From positions 2,232,001-2,296,000 of the forward strand of contig NZ_CP123990.1 of the NCBI RefSeq assembly GCF_029919115.1: a DNA stretch of 64,000 nt. Direction: 5' to 3'. Positions 1-8,147 of this stretch are shown piece by piece. Position numbers and translations under genes: made by a program. The DNA comes from Variovorax paradoxus. GTDB taxonomy: Bacteria; Pseudomonadota; Gammaproteobacteria; Burkholderiales; Burkholderiaceae_C. The notes beneath the pieces were generated by a model that saw only the letters and a list, made by a program, of their open reading frames with translations, ran no database searches and was not told where the DNA came from. Each line of letters opens with the position of its first letter. Positions within the stretch are counted from its first letter, which is position 1.

Positions 1-1557
1 GCCTTTGCCATAGCGGCGTCTGTCGCGTTTTTGGTGCTGATCGTCTGGCCGTCGATCGACTACGCGCATGAAGAGTCGTTCATCGTCACGCCCGCGCTGG
101 AGATCAGCAACGCGTGGCGCGCCGCGGCCATTCCGGCGGGCATCGGCATCATGGTGGTCATGGCGCTGCTGCGCCTGCTGCGCGTGTGCACCGGCCGGCA
201 GATCGCCGTCGCGGTGCTCGGCATGGCTGCGCTGGTGGGCGCCTTCTGGCTGGCGGCGCCGCTCTTTGCAACGCTCGGCAAGTTCAACCTGGTGATCTTC
301 TTCGTGGTGGTGGTGGCGGCCACGGTGCTCTCGGGCGTGCCCATTGCTTTTTCATTCGCGCTGGCCACTTTCGGCTACCTGGCGCTCACCACGCGCACGC
401 CGCTGCTGGTGATGGTGGGGCGGCTCGACGAAGGCATGTCGCACCTCATCCTGCTGGCGGTGCCGCTCTTCATCTTCCTGGGCGCGCTCATCGAGATGAC
501 GGGCATGGCGCGCGCCATGATCCAGTTTCTTGCGAGCCTGCTGGGGCACGTGCGCGGCGGCCTCTCTTATGTGCTGATCGGCGCGATGTACCTGGTGTCG
601 GGCATTTCGGGCTCCAAGATTGCCGACATGGCCGCCATTGCGCCCGTGCTCTTCCCTGAAATGGTGAAGCGCGGCGCAAAGCCTGGCGACCTGGTGGCGC
701 TGCTCTCTGCCACCGGCGCGCAGACCGAGACCATTCCGCCGTCGATCGTGCTCATCACCATCGGCTCGGTCACCGGCATTTCCATTGCGGCGCTGTTCAC
801 CGGCGGGCTGCTGCCGGCCGTGGTGCTGGGTGCCGCGCTGTGCGTGGTGGTGTGGTGGCGCTACCGGCGCGAAGACCTGGGCGGCGTGCAGCGCCACAGC
901 AAGCGCGAAATCGGAAAGCTGCTGCTGGTCGCCCTGCCCGCGGTGCTGCTGCCCTTCGTGATTCGCGCCGCGGTGGTCGAAGGCGTGGCAACGGCTACCG
1001 AGGTGTCGACCATCGGCATCGTCTACTCGGCGCTCGTCGGGCTCTTTGTGTATCGGCAGTTCGACTGGAAGCGGCTCAAGCCGATGCTGATCGACACCGC
1101 ATCGCTCTCGGGCGCGATCATCTTCATTGTGGGCTGTGCCACGGCGATGGCCTGGGGCCTTACGCAGTCGGGCTTCTCGCAAGACCTGGCTCGCATCATG
1201 GGCGCGCTGCCGGGTGGTGCCTACGGCTTCCTTGCCGTGTCGATCGTCGCCTTCATCGTGCTGGGCAGCGTGCTCGAGGGCATTCCGGCCATCGTGCTGT
1301 TCGGGCCGCTGCTCTTTCCCATTGCCAAGGCCGCGGGCGTGCATGAGGTGCACTACGCCATGGTCGTCATTTTTGCGATGGGCATCGGCCTCTTCGCACC
1401 GCCCTTCGGCGTGGGCTACTACGGCGCATGCGCGGTGAGCAAGGTCAACCCCGACGAAGGCATCAGGCACATCTGGGGCTACATCGCCGCCATGCTGGTG
1501 GGCCTGGTGATCGTGGCCGCGTTCCCGTGGTTCTCGACCGGTTTTCTCAAGTTCTGA
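1..1557 (+). CDS. TRAP transporter fused permease (DctQ end + DctM), 5' truncated by window
   Basis: Membrane component of a tripartite ATP-independent periplasmic transporter, which uses an ion gradient to import carboxylates or sugar acids. The frame is open from base 1, so the true start lies upstream. The first ~65 residues look like the end of a small DctQ subunit, followed by a linker helix and a full DctM of about 430 residues. DctM shows the usual string of hydrophobic helices and polar turns such as SGISGSKIADMAAIAP and TGAQTETIPPS. A DctQ-DctM fusion is therefore the best reading. It ends 39 bases before the VOC gene and is probably co-transcribed with 1597-4756. That makes the substrate likely to be the compound metabolised by the RuBisCO-like protein and kinase. 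The binding protein (DctP) should lie upstream of the window. Confidence 0.88.
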   Translation, partial: AFAIAASVAFLVLIVWPSIDYAHEESFIVTPALEISNAWRAAAIPAGIGIMVVMALLRLLRVCTGRQIAVAVLGMAALVGAFWLAAPLFATLGKFNLVIFFVVVVAATVLSGVPIAFSFALATFGYLALTTRTPLLVMVGRLDEGMSHLILLAVPLFIFLGALIEMTGMARAMIQFLASLLGHVRGGLSYVLIGAMYLVSGISGSKIADMAAIAPVLFPEMVKRGAKPGDLVALLSATGAQTETIPPSIVLITIGSVTGISIAALFTGGLLPAVVLGAALCVVVWWRYRREDLGGVQRHSKREIGKLLLVALPAVLLPFVIRAAVVEGVATATEVSTIGIVYSALVGLFVYRQFDWKRLKPMLIDTASLSGAIIFIVGCATAMAWGLTQSGFSQDLARIMGALPGGAYGFLAVSIVAFIVLGSVLEGIPAIVLFGPLLFPIAKAAGVHEVHYAMVVIFAMGIGLFAPPFGVGYYGACAVSKVNPDEGIRHIWGYIAAMLVGLVIVAAFPWFSTGFLKF

Positions 1558-1596
1558 CACCACAACAACACACTCACATCAACGGAGCCAACCGCA

Positions 1597-2136
1597 ATGA
1601 GTCGATTCCTCGGCGAGATTCGCCAGCTGGGCTATGTCGTGCACGACATCGAGGCCGCCATGGACTACTGGAGCACCAAGCTCGGCGTGGGCCCCTGGTT
1701 CTACAACCCCAAGGTGCCCATCAAGAACTACCGCTACAACGGCGAGGCGCATGAGCCGCACAACTCGGTGGCGCTGGCCAACTCGGGCTACGTGCAGGTA
1801 GAGCTCATCCAGACGCGCAACAACGTGCCTTCGATGTACCGCGACTTCCTGCAGGCCGGCCGCACCGGGCTGCAGCACGTGGCCTACTGGACGGCCGACT
1901 ACGACGCCGACCTGGCACGCCTTACCGCGCAGGGCTTCAAGCCGGTAATGAGCGGCGAAGTGGGCGAGCGCGGCCGCTTCATCTACTTCGACACCGAATA
2001 CCACCCGGGCACGGTGATCGAACTGTCCGAGGTGGCGGGGCCCAAGGGCAAGATGTTCGACCTGATCCGAAGCGCCTCCGAAGGCTGGGACGGCAGCGAG
2101 CCGGTGCGGCCCTTTCCGGACCTGAGCAAGCTGTGA
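1597..2136 (+). CDS. VOC-superfamily (glyoxalase/epimerase-like) metalloenzyme
   Basis: 179-residue protein of the vicinal oxygen chelate superfamily, which uses a divalent metal to isomerise, epimerise or cleave small oxygenated substrates. Two beta-alpha-beta-beta-beta modules can be traced. Plausible metal ligands stand at Q10 (RQLGYVV), E69 (YVQVEL), H94 (LQHVAY) and E142 (TVIELSE), matching the four ligand positions of the glyoxalase I/methylmalonyl-CoA epimerase type. The start follows a purine-rich AACGGAGCC ribosome site. The stop overlaps the GTG of the RuBisCO-like gene (GTGA), so the two are translationally coupled. Within this operon an isomerase or epimerase acting on an acid-sugar intermediate is the likeliest role. 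That is inference from context; the family alone does not fix the substrate. Confidence 0.85.
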   Translation: MSRFLGEIRQLGYVVHDIEAAMDYWSTKLGVGPWFYNPKVPIKNYRYNGEAHEPHNSVALANSGYVQVELIQTRNNVPSMYRDFLQAGRTGLQHVAYWTADYDADLARLTAQGFKPVMSGEVGERGRFIYFDTEYHPGTVIELSEVAGPKGKMFDLIRSASEGWDGSEPVRPFPDLSKL

Positions 2137-3416
2137 GCACGGCGATGGCGCCAGTTGAACGCATCCACGCGCGCTACCTCATCGAAACGCCGCTGGACCC
2201 GGCCGCCGTGGCCGAGGTGATGGCGGGCGAGCAATCGTGCGGCACCTTCACGCGGGTGGAGGGCGAGACGGATGCGCTGCGCGAGCGGGCCCGCGCCACC
2301 GTCGAGGCAATTGCCGAAGTTGCCCCGGCCGAAGCGCCGAGCTTGCCGAACGCGCTGCTGGAGCGCAAGGGCGCGCGCGGGCCGTGGCGGCGCGCGCACA
2401 TCGACATTTCGTTTCCGGCGGCGAACATCGGCGCCAACCTGCCGACGCTCGCGGCCACCGTCTCGGGCAACCTGTACGACCTGGGCGAAGTCACCGGCCT
2501 CAGGCTCGAATCGCTTCGCGTGCCGGCGGCCTACCGCGCGCAGTTCGAAATGCCGCGCGCCGGCATCGCGGGCACCCGGCGCGCCACCGGCGTGGCAAGC
2601 GGTGCGCTGGTCGGTACCATCATCAAGCCGAACGTGGGGCTTTCTGCAGCCGAGACGGCTGAGCTGGTGGCACGGCTGTGCGCCGCGGGCGTCGACTTCA
2701 TCAAGGACGACGAGGTGTGCGCCGACCCCGCGCATGCGCCGCTCGCGGAGCGCGTGCCCGCGGTAATGGCCGTGGTGCGCGCACACCAGGAGCGCACCGG
2801 CAAGCACGTGATGGTGGCCTTCAACATCACCGACGAAACCGATGCCATGAAGCGGCATGCCGACCTGGTCGAGCGCGAAGGCGGCTCATGCGTGATGGCC
2901 AGCCTCAACTGGTGCGGGCACTCGGGCATACAGAGCTTGCGGCGCCACACCGGCCTGGCGCTGCACGGCCACCGCAACGGATACGGCGCGCTGTCGCGGC
3001 ATCCTTTGCTCGGCATCTCGTTCCAGGCGTATCAAACGCTCTGGCGGCTCGCGGGCGTCGACCACATGCACGTGCACGGCTTGCAAGGCAAGTTTTCGCA
3101 GGCCGACAGCGAAGTGATCGAATCGGCACGCGACTGCTTCACGCCGTTGACCGATGCCGCGGACGACCGCGTGATGCCGGCGTTCTCGTCGGGCCAATGG
3201 GCCGGCACTGTGCCAGCCACCTGGGCGGCCATCGGCAGCGACGACCTGCTCTTCATGGCCGGCGGCGGCATTCTTGCGCATCCGGACGGTGCCGCGGCAG
3301 GTGTGGCCAGCATCCGGCAGGCATGGTCGGCCGTTCGCAACGGTATTGCGCTGGAAGACGCGGCCCGCGGCGCTCCCGAGCTTGCACATGCCCTCGCCTT
3401 CTTCGGCAAGCCGTGA
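2133..3416 (+). CDS. RuBisCO-like protein (large-subunit fold)
   Basis: 427-residue member of the RuBisCO large-subunit superfamily, GTG start overlapping the VOC stop. Most catalytic positions of true RuBisCO are recognisable (spinach numbering in brackets): E33 [60], T38 [65], N113 [123], K165 in GTIIKPNVGL [175], the carbamate/metal motif DFIKDDE with K191 [201], D193 and E194, H280 [294], H311/H313 [325/327] and loop-6 K320 in GLQGK [334]. The glycine-rich phosphate grip MAGGGI is also present. The one clear change is N167 where RuBisCO has Lys177. A metal-enolate reaction on a phosphorylated acid sugar is expected, not CO2 fixation. RuBisCO-like enzymes next to DUF1537 kinases are known from apionate catabolism, acting on 3-oxo-isoapionate 4-phosphate. 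This protein may belong there or to a related branch. Confidence 0.9.
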   Translation: MSTAMAPVERIHARYLIETPLDPAAVAEVMAGEQSCGTFTRVEGETDALRERARATVEAIAEVAPAEAPSLPNALLERKGARGPWRRAHIDISFPAANIGANLPTLAATVSGNLYDLGEVTGLRLESLRVPAAYRAQFEMPRAGIAGTRRATGVASGALVGTIIKPNVGLSAAETAELVARLCAAGVDFIKDDEVCADPAHAPLAERVPAVMAVVRAHQERTGKHVMVAFNITDETDAMKRHADLVEREGGSCVMASLNWCGHSGIQSLRRHTGLALHGHRNGYGALSRHPLLGISFQAYQTLWRLAGVDHMHVHGLQGKFSQADSEVIESARDCFTPLTDAADDRVMPAFSSGQWAGTVPATWAAIGSDDLLFMAGGGILAHPDGAAAGVASIRQAWSAVRNGIALEDAARGAPELAHALAFFGKP

Positions 3417-4756
3417 CGCCGGCAACGCCCGCTCCAGCCGTCGTCTATTACGGCGATGACTTCACCGGCGCAACCGACACGCTCGGCACCGCGGCGCGAG
3501 CGGGCCTGCGTGCGCTTCTGTTCCTGAAGACGCCCGATGCCGCCCGGCTCGCCCGCACCGGGCCGCTCGACGTGCTGGGCATTGCCGGCGCTGCGCGGGC
3601 CATGGCGCCGGAGGCGATGCAGGCCGAGCTGGCCCCGGTGGCGGCACTGTTCCGCTCGCTCGGCGCCCGCGTGCTGCACTACAAGACCTGTTCGACATTC
3701 GACAGCGCGCCGCACATCGGCTCCATCGGCGCAGCCGTTGGCGCGCTGCGCACCGCCGTAGAGCAACCGTGGGCCGCGATCGTCGGCGGCCAGCCCAACC
3801 TTGGGCGGTACTGCCTTTTTGGCAACCTGTTTGCCGCAGCCGGTGCGGGCGGCGAGGTGTTCCGTATCGACCGGCATCCGACGATGAGCCGTCACCCGGT
3901 GACGCCGATGCACGAGGCGGACCTGCGGATTCACCTGGCCAGGCAGGGCTTGGCCGAGGTGCGCTCCATTCCGTTCACGGCCGCCTTGCAGGGAACGGAT
4001 GCGCTCGGCAATGCGCTGCAGCGCGCATTGCAGGCGCCCTTTTCCGAAGCCGGCACCGGCGCCGTGCTGTTCGACGTGGCCGACGCACCGCAACTGGCAA
4101 ACATTGGCCAAGTGCTGTGGGCACAGGCAAGCCGTGCCACGCTGCTTGCCGTAGGGCCGAGCAGCGTGGTAGACGCACTGGCCGCCGCCCTTGGACCGCG
4201 CCATGCCAACGCGCAGGCCGGCCCGCCCCGCGTGGCACCCGCGCAAGGCCCGGTGCTGGTGCTTGCCGGAAGCCTCTCGCCCGTGACCGCACGACAAGTG
4301 GCGGAGGCACGCTCGTTCGAGACGGTGTGGCTCGACGCACCTCTGCTCGCACAGCGGGACGCGGCCACGCTCGAACGCCACGCCCAAGACATTGCGCGCG
4401 GCCTCGCAGGCGGCCGCAACGTGCTGGCCTGCACCCGCCCCTCTGAACAGCAGTTGCAGCCCGCCACCGAACTGGATGCGCAGGCGCTCGCACGCGCGGG
4501 CGGCGACTTGCTGGCCAAGGTGCTCGCGATGGCGCCGCTGCAGCGCGTGGGCATTGCCGGCGGCGACACGTCGAGCCACGGCATGCAAGCGCTCGATGCA
4601 TGGGGGCTTTCGTATGTGGCGGACATGGGCGCCGGCGCATCGCTGTGCCGCGTGCACAGCGACGATGCCGCACTCGACGGCATGGAGATCATGCTGAAGG
4701 GCGGCCAGATGGGCTCGAACGACGTGTTCGAGCGCCTGGTGCACGGCATCGCCTGA
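3413..4756 (+). CDS. four-carbon acid sugar kinase family protein (DUF1537/OiaK-like)
   Basis: 447-residue ATP-dependent kinase of the DUF1537 family, which phosphorylates four-carbon acid sugars and 3-oxo-isoapionate. The N-terminal substrate domain opens with YGDDFTGATDTLG. The C-terminal nucleotide domain has AGGDTSSHGMQAL and LKGGQMGSNDVF, both family hallmarks. GTG at 3413 overlaps the RuBisCO-like stop (GTGA) and is chosen because the family motif starts ten residues later; the longer open frame upstream is only a shadow of the previous gene. The coupled order enzyme-kinase suggests that the kinase makes the phosphorylated substrate used by the RuBisCO-like protein. It is the last gene of the operon, and a 316-base gap follows. 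Confidence 0.9.
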   Translation: MTPATPAPAVVYYGDDFTGATDTLGTAARAGLRALLFLKTPDAARLARTGPLDVLGIAGAARAMAPEAMQAELAPVAALFRSLGARVLHYKTCSTFDSAPHIGSIGAAVGALRTAVEQPWAAIVGGQPNLGRYCLFGNLFAAAGAGGEVFRIDRHPTMSRHPVTPMHEADLRIHLARQGLAEVRSIPFTAALQGTDALGNALQRALQAPFSEAGTGAVLFDVADAPQLANIGQVLWAQASRATLLAVGPSSVVDALAAALGPRHANAQAGPPRVAPAQGPVLVLAGSLSPVTARQVAEARSFETVWLDAPLLAQRDAATLERHAQDIARGLAGGRNVLACTRPSEQQLQPATELDAQALARAGGDLLAKVLAMAPLQRVGIAGGDTSSHGMQALDAWGLSYVADMGAGASLCRVHSDDAALDGMEIMLKGGQMGSNDVFERLVHGIA

Positions 4757-4868
4757 GGCACTGCGGCACTGCTCCGCCGCACCAGTTGCGAGCGCGGGCT
4801 CCGTTCGAGTGCCCTCTTCGGCCGCCGCACGAGGCGCCTTTCACAGCAAGACTGCGATCGCGCCGCGC

Positions 4869-4885
4869 AGGCACGGTCTTTGCAT
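4869..4885 (+). promoter_or_regulatory. sigma-54 (RpoN) promoter of the nirB operon
   Basis: AGGCACGGTCTTTGCAT matches the sigma-54 consensus TGGCACG-N4-TTGCA/T except for the first base: GG at 4870-4871, GC at 4882-4883, correct 12-base register. Transcription should start near 4895, leaving a ~178-nt leader before nirB at 5073. Sigma-54 control by NtrC is a well-known route for nitrogen-assimilation genes, so position and function agree. The whole 4757-5072 gap has no gene. It holds this promoter, a GCACC-N5-GGTGA dyad at 4911-4925 and two stem-loops at 4959-4994. Confidence 0.75.
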
Positions 4886-4910
4886 GACCCACAACTCACG
4901 GTGTAACGAA

Positions 4911-4925
4911 GCACCGCTTTGGTGA
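4911..4925. promoter_or_regulatory. NtrC-like dyad downstream of the sigma-54 promoter
   Basis: GCACC-GCTTT-GGTGA is nearly the NtrC consensus GCACC-N5-GGTGC, one end base off. It lies about 16-30 bases after the predicted start of transcription, an unusual but workable place for an enhancer-type site. It could instead repress or belong to another regulator. Confidence 0.4.
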
Positions 4926-4958
4926 GGTTTTCGCGGTCTTGCGAATGCCCCGGCGCAA

Positions 4959-4994
4959 TGGAGCGCCAGCACCTCCAGCCCGCACGCAGCGGGC
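4959..4994 (+). promoter_or_regulatory. two adjacent stem-loops in the nirB leader
   Basis: Stem 1 is TGGAG (4959-4963) with CTCCA (4973-4977), a 9-base loop. Stem 2 is GCCCGC (4978-4983) with GCGGGC (4989-4994), a 5-base loop. They abut and are followed by a C-rich run, not a U-run, so stem 2 is not a typical terminator. Nitrate/nitrite leaders are often controlled by ANTAR-type antiterminators (NasR/NasT) that bind paired hairpins. The loop sizes here do not fit the usual six-base loops, so this role is only a possibility. Confidence 0.25.
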
Positions 4995-5072
4995 CCCTTC
5001 CCCCCAACCCCGTCCGTCGATGCAGCCCCGCCTGGCAGCGTCGCGGCATTGCATTTTGAAAGGCCCCACCCC

Positions 5073-6802
5073 ATGCACAAACTCAAGCTCGTGATGGTCG
5101 GCAACGGCATGGCCGGCGTGCGCACCCTGGAAGAGCTCCTGAAGCTCGCCCCGGACATGTACGACATCACCGTCTTCGGTGCCGAGCCGCACCCCAACTA
5201 CAACCGCATCCTCTTGTCCCCCGTGCTGGCCGGCGAGCAGACCGTGGACGAGATCGTGCTCAACAGCTGGGAGTGGTACACCGACAACCACATCACCCTG
5301 CACGCGGGCAAGAAGGTGGTCGAAGTCGACCGCGTCAAGCGCATCGTGCGCGCCGTCGACTCGCAGGGCGCCGTCACCGAAGCCGCCTACGACCGCCTCC
5401 TGATGTGCACCGGCTCCAACCCCTTCATGCTGCCCGTGCCCGGCAAGGACCTGAAGGGCGTGATCGCCTACCGCGACATCGCCGACACCGACTACATGAT
5501 CGAGACCGCCCGCACCCACAAGCACGCGGTCGTCATCGGCGGGGGCCTCCTGGGCCTGGAGGCGGCCAACGGCCTCATGCTGCGCGGCATGAGCGTCACC
5601 GTGGTGCACGTCATGCCCTGGCTCATGGAGCGCCAGCTGGACGACGTGGCCGGCAAGCTGCTGCAGAAGTCCCTGGAAGACCGGGGCCTGGAGTTCCTCA
5701 TCGGCGCCCAGACCCAGGAGCTGGTGGGCGATGCCGAGGACGGCAAGGCCGGCCGCGTCCGTGCCATCCGCTTCAAGGACGGCACCGAAGTGGCCGCCGA
5801 CCTGGTCGTCATGGCTGTCGGCATCCGCCCCAACACCGAGCTGGCCGAGAAGATGCGCCTGCATTGCAACCGCGGCATCGTGGTCAACGACACCATGCAG
5901 ACCGTGACCGATGCGCGCATCTACTCGGTGGTGCAACCGCGGCATCGTGGTCAACGACACCATGCAGACCGTGACCGATGCGCGCATCTACTCGGTGGGC
6001 GAATGCGCCGCCCACCGCGGCATCGCCTACGGCCTGGTGGCGCCTCTCTTCGAGCAGGCCAAGGTCGCGGCCAACCACCTGGCCCAGTTCGGCATCGGGC
6101 GCTACCTGGGCTCGCTCACCTCCACCAAGCTCAAGGTCACGGGCATCGACCTGTTCTCGGCCGGCGAGTTCATGGGCGGCGAAGGCACCGAGGAGATCGT
6201 CATGAGCGACCCCTTCGGCGGGGTCTACAAGAAGCTGGTGATCAAGGACGACAAGCTGGTGGGCGCGTGCCTGTACGGCGACACGGTGGACGGCAGCTGG
6301 TACTTCAAGCTCCTGCGCGACGGGCGCAGCGTGCACGACATCCGCGACAAGCTGATGTTCGGCGAATCCAACATCGGCGACACCGGCCACGAGGGCCACA
6401 ACAAGGCCGCCAGCATGCCCGACGAGGCCGAGGTGTGCGGCTGCAACGGCGTGACCAAGGGCACCATCTGCAAGGCGATCAAGGACAAGGGCCTGTTCAC
6501 CCTGGACGAGGTCAAGAAGCACACCAAGGCCAGCGCAAGCTGCGGCTCGTGCACCGGCCTCGTGGAGCAGATCCTGATGTTCACCGCCGGCGGCGACTAT
6601 TCGGCCACGCCCAAGAAGAAGGCGGTGTGCGGCTGCACCGACGCTCCTGGAAGACGAGGCCGGCCGCAAGGCGCTGTGGGAGCGGCTGCAGTTCGCGCTG
6701 GACGGGGAGCCGGATCCCTGGTTCGAGTCCAGCCAGGCTTCTGTGGATGTGCGGCAGTTCACGCCGGTGGCCGTCGTGGACGATGTGGCCCAGGCAGCCT
6801 GA
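5073..6802 (+). pseudogene. nirB: nitrite reductase large subunit NirB, frameshifted and internally deleted
   Basis: NirB is the FAD, [2Fe-2S], [4Fe-4S]-siroheme subunit that reduces nitrite to ammonium with NAD(P)H. Codons 1-286 (5073-5930) encode a normal FAD/NAD domain with GNGMAGVRTLEEL and VIGGGLLGLEAANG. A 66-bp segment is then repeated with one extra base, shifting the frame by +1. The sequence resumes in frame 2 through the BFD-type site CGCNGVTKGTIC...CGSC up to VCGCTD near 6640. There it jumps to a third frame carrying the true C-terminus, LEDEAGRKALWERLQFAL to stop 6802. About 554 unique codons remain against a usual ~810-850. The lost part is the second [2Fe-2S] half and the whole siroheme domain. 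As written, the ATG frame reads nonsense after residue 286 and runs to 7073. Non-functional unless the sequence is misassembled. Confidence 0.85.
5865..5997 (+). repeat. 66-bp tandem duplication inside nirB (offset 67)
   Basis: Bases 5865-5930 (TGCAACCGCGGCATC... to ...CTACTCGGTG) recur at 5932-5997 without a visible mismatch, separated by one G at 5931. The 67-base offset breaks the frame; removing 5931-5997 rejoins YSV to GECAAHRG in frame. Confidence 0.95.
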
Positions 6803-6816
6803 AAGGAGCAACAACC

Positions 6817-7224
6817 ATGAACAACAACGAATGGAAAGTGATCTGCCGCGTCGAAGACATCCCGGTGCTGGGTGCACGCCGCGTGGCGCGCCCGGTAGGC
6901 GTGGATGTGGCGGTGTTCCGCAATGCCGAGGACCAGGTGTTCGCGCTGCTCGACCGTTGCCCGCACAAGGGCGGGCCTCTGAGCCAGGGCATCGTGTTCG
7001 GTACCAGCGTGGCCTGCCCGCTGCACAACTGGGCCATCGGCCTGAACGACGGCTGCGCCAGGTCGCCCGATGAAGGGTGCACCCCCAAGTTCGCGGTGAA
7101 GGTGGCCGAAGGCGTGGTGCATCTCGATTCGAACGAGCTCGCGACACATGCCGTGGAGCTCGAGCGCCCGGTCGCCGGGCCGGCCAACCGTGCCTGCCTC
7201 CAGGCCGAAGACACGGCTGCCTGA
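6817..7224 (+). CDS. nirD: nitrite reductase small subunit NirD
   Basis: 135-residue Rieske-fold partner of NirB in assimilatory NAD(P)H-nitrite reductase. The Rieske pattern is complete: C48-P-H50 in CPHKGGPL and C67-P-L-H70 in CPLHNW, so it is expected to bind a [2Fe-2S] cluster. A strong AAAGGAGC site stands nine bases before the ATG at 6817. It starts 14 bases after the NirB stop and 13 bases before the methyltransferase gene. NirD looks intact although its partner NirB is broken, which is odd: it suggests a recent lesion or an assembly fault. Confidence 0.93.
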   Translation: MNNNEWKVICRVEDIPVLGARRVARPVGVDVAVFRNAEDQVFALLDRCPHKGGPLSQGIVFGTSVACPLHNWAIGLNDGCARSPDEGCTPKFAVKVAEGVVHLDSNELATHAVELERPVAGPANRACLQAEDTAA

Positions 7225-7237
7225 CACAACGAACAAC

Positions 7238-8083
7238 ATGAGCCTCACTCTTACGCCCTCGTCGCGCAGCGACGACCGCAACCTACGCACGCCGCCCGTG
7301 GACGATCGCTCCATGCACGGCCGCTGCACGCTCGTCGGCGCCGGCCCCGGCGACCCCGAACTGCTCACGATCAAGGCGCTCAAGGCCATCCAGTCGGCCA
7401 CCGTGCTGCTCGTCGACGACCTGGTGAGCGACGAGATCGTTGCCATGGCGCAACCCGGTGCTCGCCTGATCCACGTCGGCAAGCGCGGCGGCTGCAAGAG
7501 CACCCCGCAGAGCTTCATCGAACGGCTGATGATCATGGCCGTGCGCGAAGGCGAGCATGTGGTGCGGCTCAAGGGCGGTGACCCTTTCATCTTCGGCCGC
7601 GGCGGCGAAGAGGTCGAGCACTTGGCGCAGGCCGGCATCCATGTGGAGGTGGTGAACGGCATCACCTCAGGCCTTGCCGGGCTGACATCGCTCGGCGTGC
7701 CGCTCACGCACCGCGACCATGCGCAGGGCGTCGTCTTTGTCACGGGGCATGCAAAGCCAGGTTCGCCGGGCACCGACTGGCACGCGCTGGCCGCAACGGC
7801 GCATGCCGCGCGCTTGACGCTGGTCATCTACATGGGCGTGTCGGGCGCAGGCCGCATTCAAGGCGAGTTGCTGAGCGGCCTTCCGGCCTCCACCCCCATC
7901 GTCGTGGTGCAGAACGCCAGCATGCCAACCCAGCGGCACGCCGTGGGAACACTCGGCACCCTGGAGCGCACGATTGCCGACAACGGCCTGTGCAGCCCTT
8001 CGATCATCGTGGTGGGCGACGTGCTGCAAGGACTGGCTGCCGCGGCGTCTTCCGCTCATGTTGCGCTGGAGAAGGCGGCCTGA
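7238..8083 (+). CDS. cobA: uroporphyrinogen-III C-methyltransferase
   Basis: 281-residue S-adenosylmethionine-dependent methyltransferase that converts uroporphyrinogen III to precorrin-2, the first step towards siroheme, the cofactor of NirB. Family motifs are clear: LVGAGPGDPELLTIKA near residue 30, VRLKGGDPFIFGRGGEE near 110, and GITSGLAGLTSLGVPLTHRD. It is the single-domain form, without the CysG oxidase/chelatase part. An extension of ~25 polar residues precedes the domain. The ATG at 7238 follows the NirD stop by 13 bases. Co-transcription with nirBD supplies siroheme when nitrite reductase is made. Confidence 0.9.
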   Translation: MSLTLTPSSRSDDRNLRTPPVDDRSMHGRCTLVGAGPGDPELLTIKALKAIQSATVLLVDDLVSDEIVAMAQPGARLIHVGKRGGCKSTPQSFIERLMIMAVREGEHVVRLKGGDPFIFGRGGEEVEHLAQAGIHVEVVNGITSGLAGLTSLGVPLTHRDHAQGVVFVTGHAKPGSPGTDWHALAATAHAARLTLVIYMGVSGAGRIQGELLSGLPASTPIVVVQNASMPTQRHAVGTLGTLERTIADNGLCSPSIIVVGDVLQGLAAAASSAHVALEKAA

Positions 8084-8147
8084 TCCTTCGGCCTCCCCTC
8101 CCCTTCATTTTTCTCTTTCAATTTTTCCATCGAACCTAAGTAACGCC

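Noticed and set aside
2678..3412. Upstream extension of the DUF1537 kinase
   Set aside because: That part is a shadow frame of the RuBisCO-like gene; the family N-terminus begins right after GTG 3413.
2133..3416. A true CO2-fixing RuBisCO
   Set aside because: Lys177 is replaced by Asn, no small subunit or phosphoribulokinase gene is nearby, and the kinase/TRAP context is catabolic.
5032..5054. TGGCAG...TTGCAT upstream of nirB as a second sigma-54 promoter
   Set aside because: The GG-to-GC spacing is about five bases too long; the site at 4869-4885 has the exact spacing.
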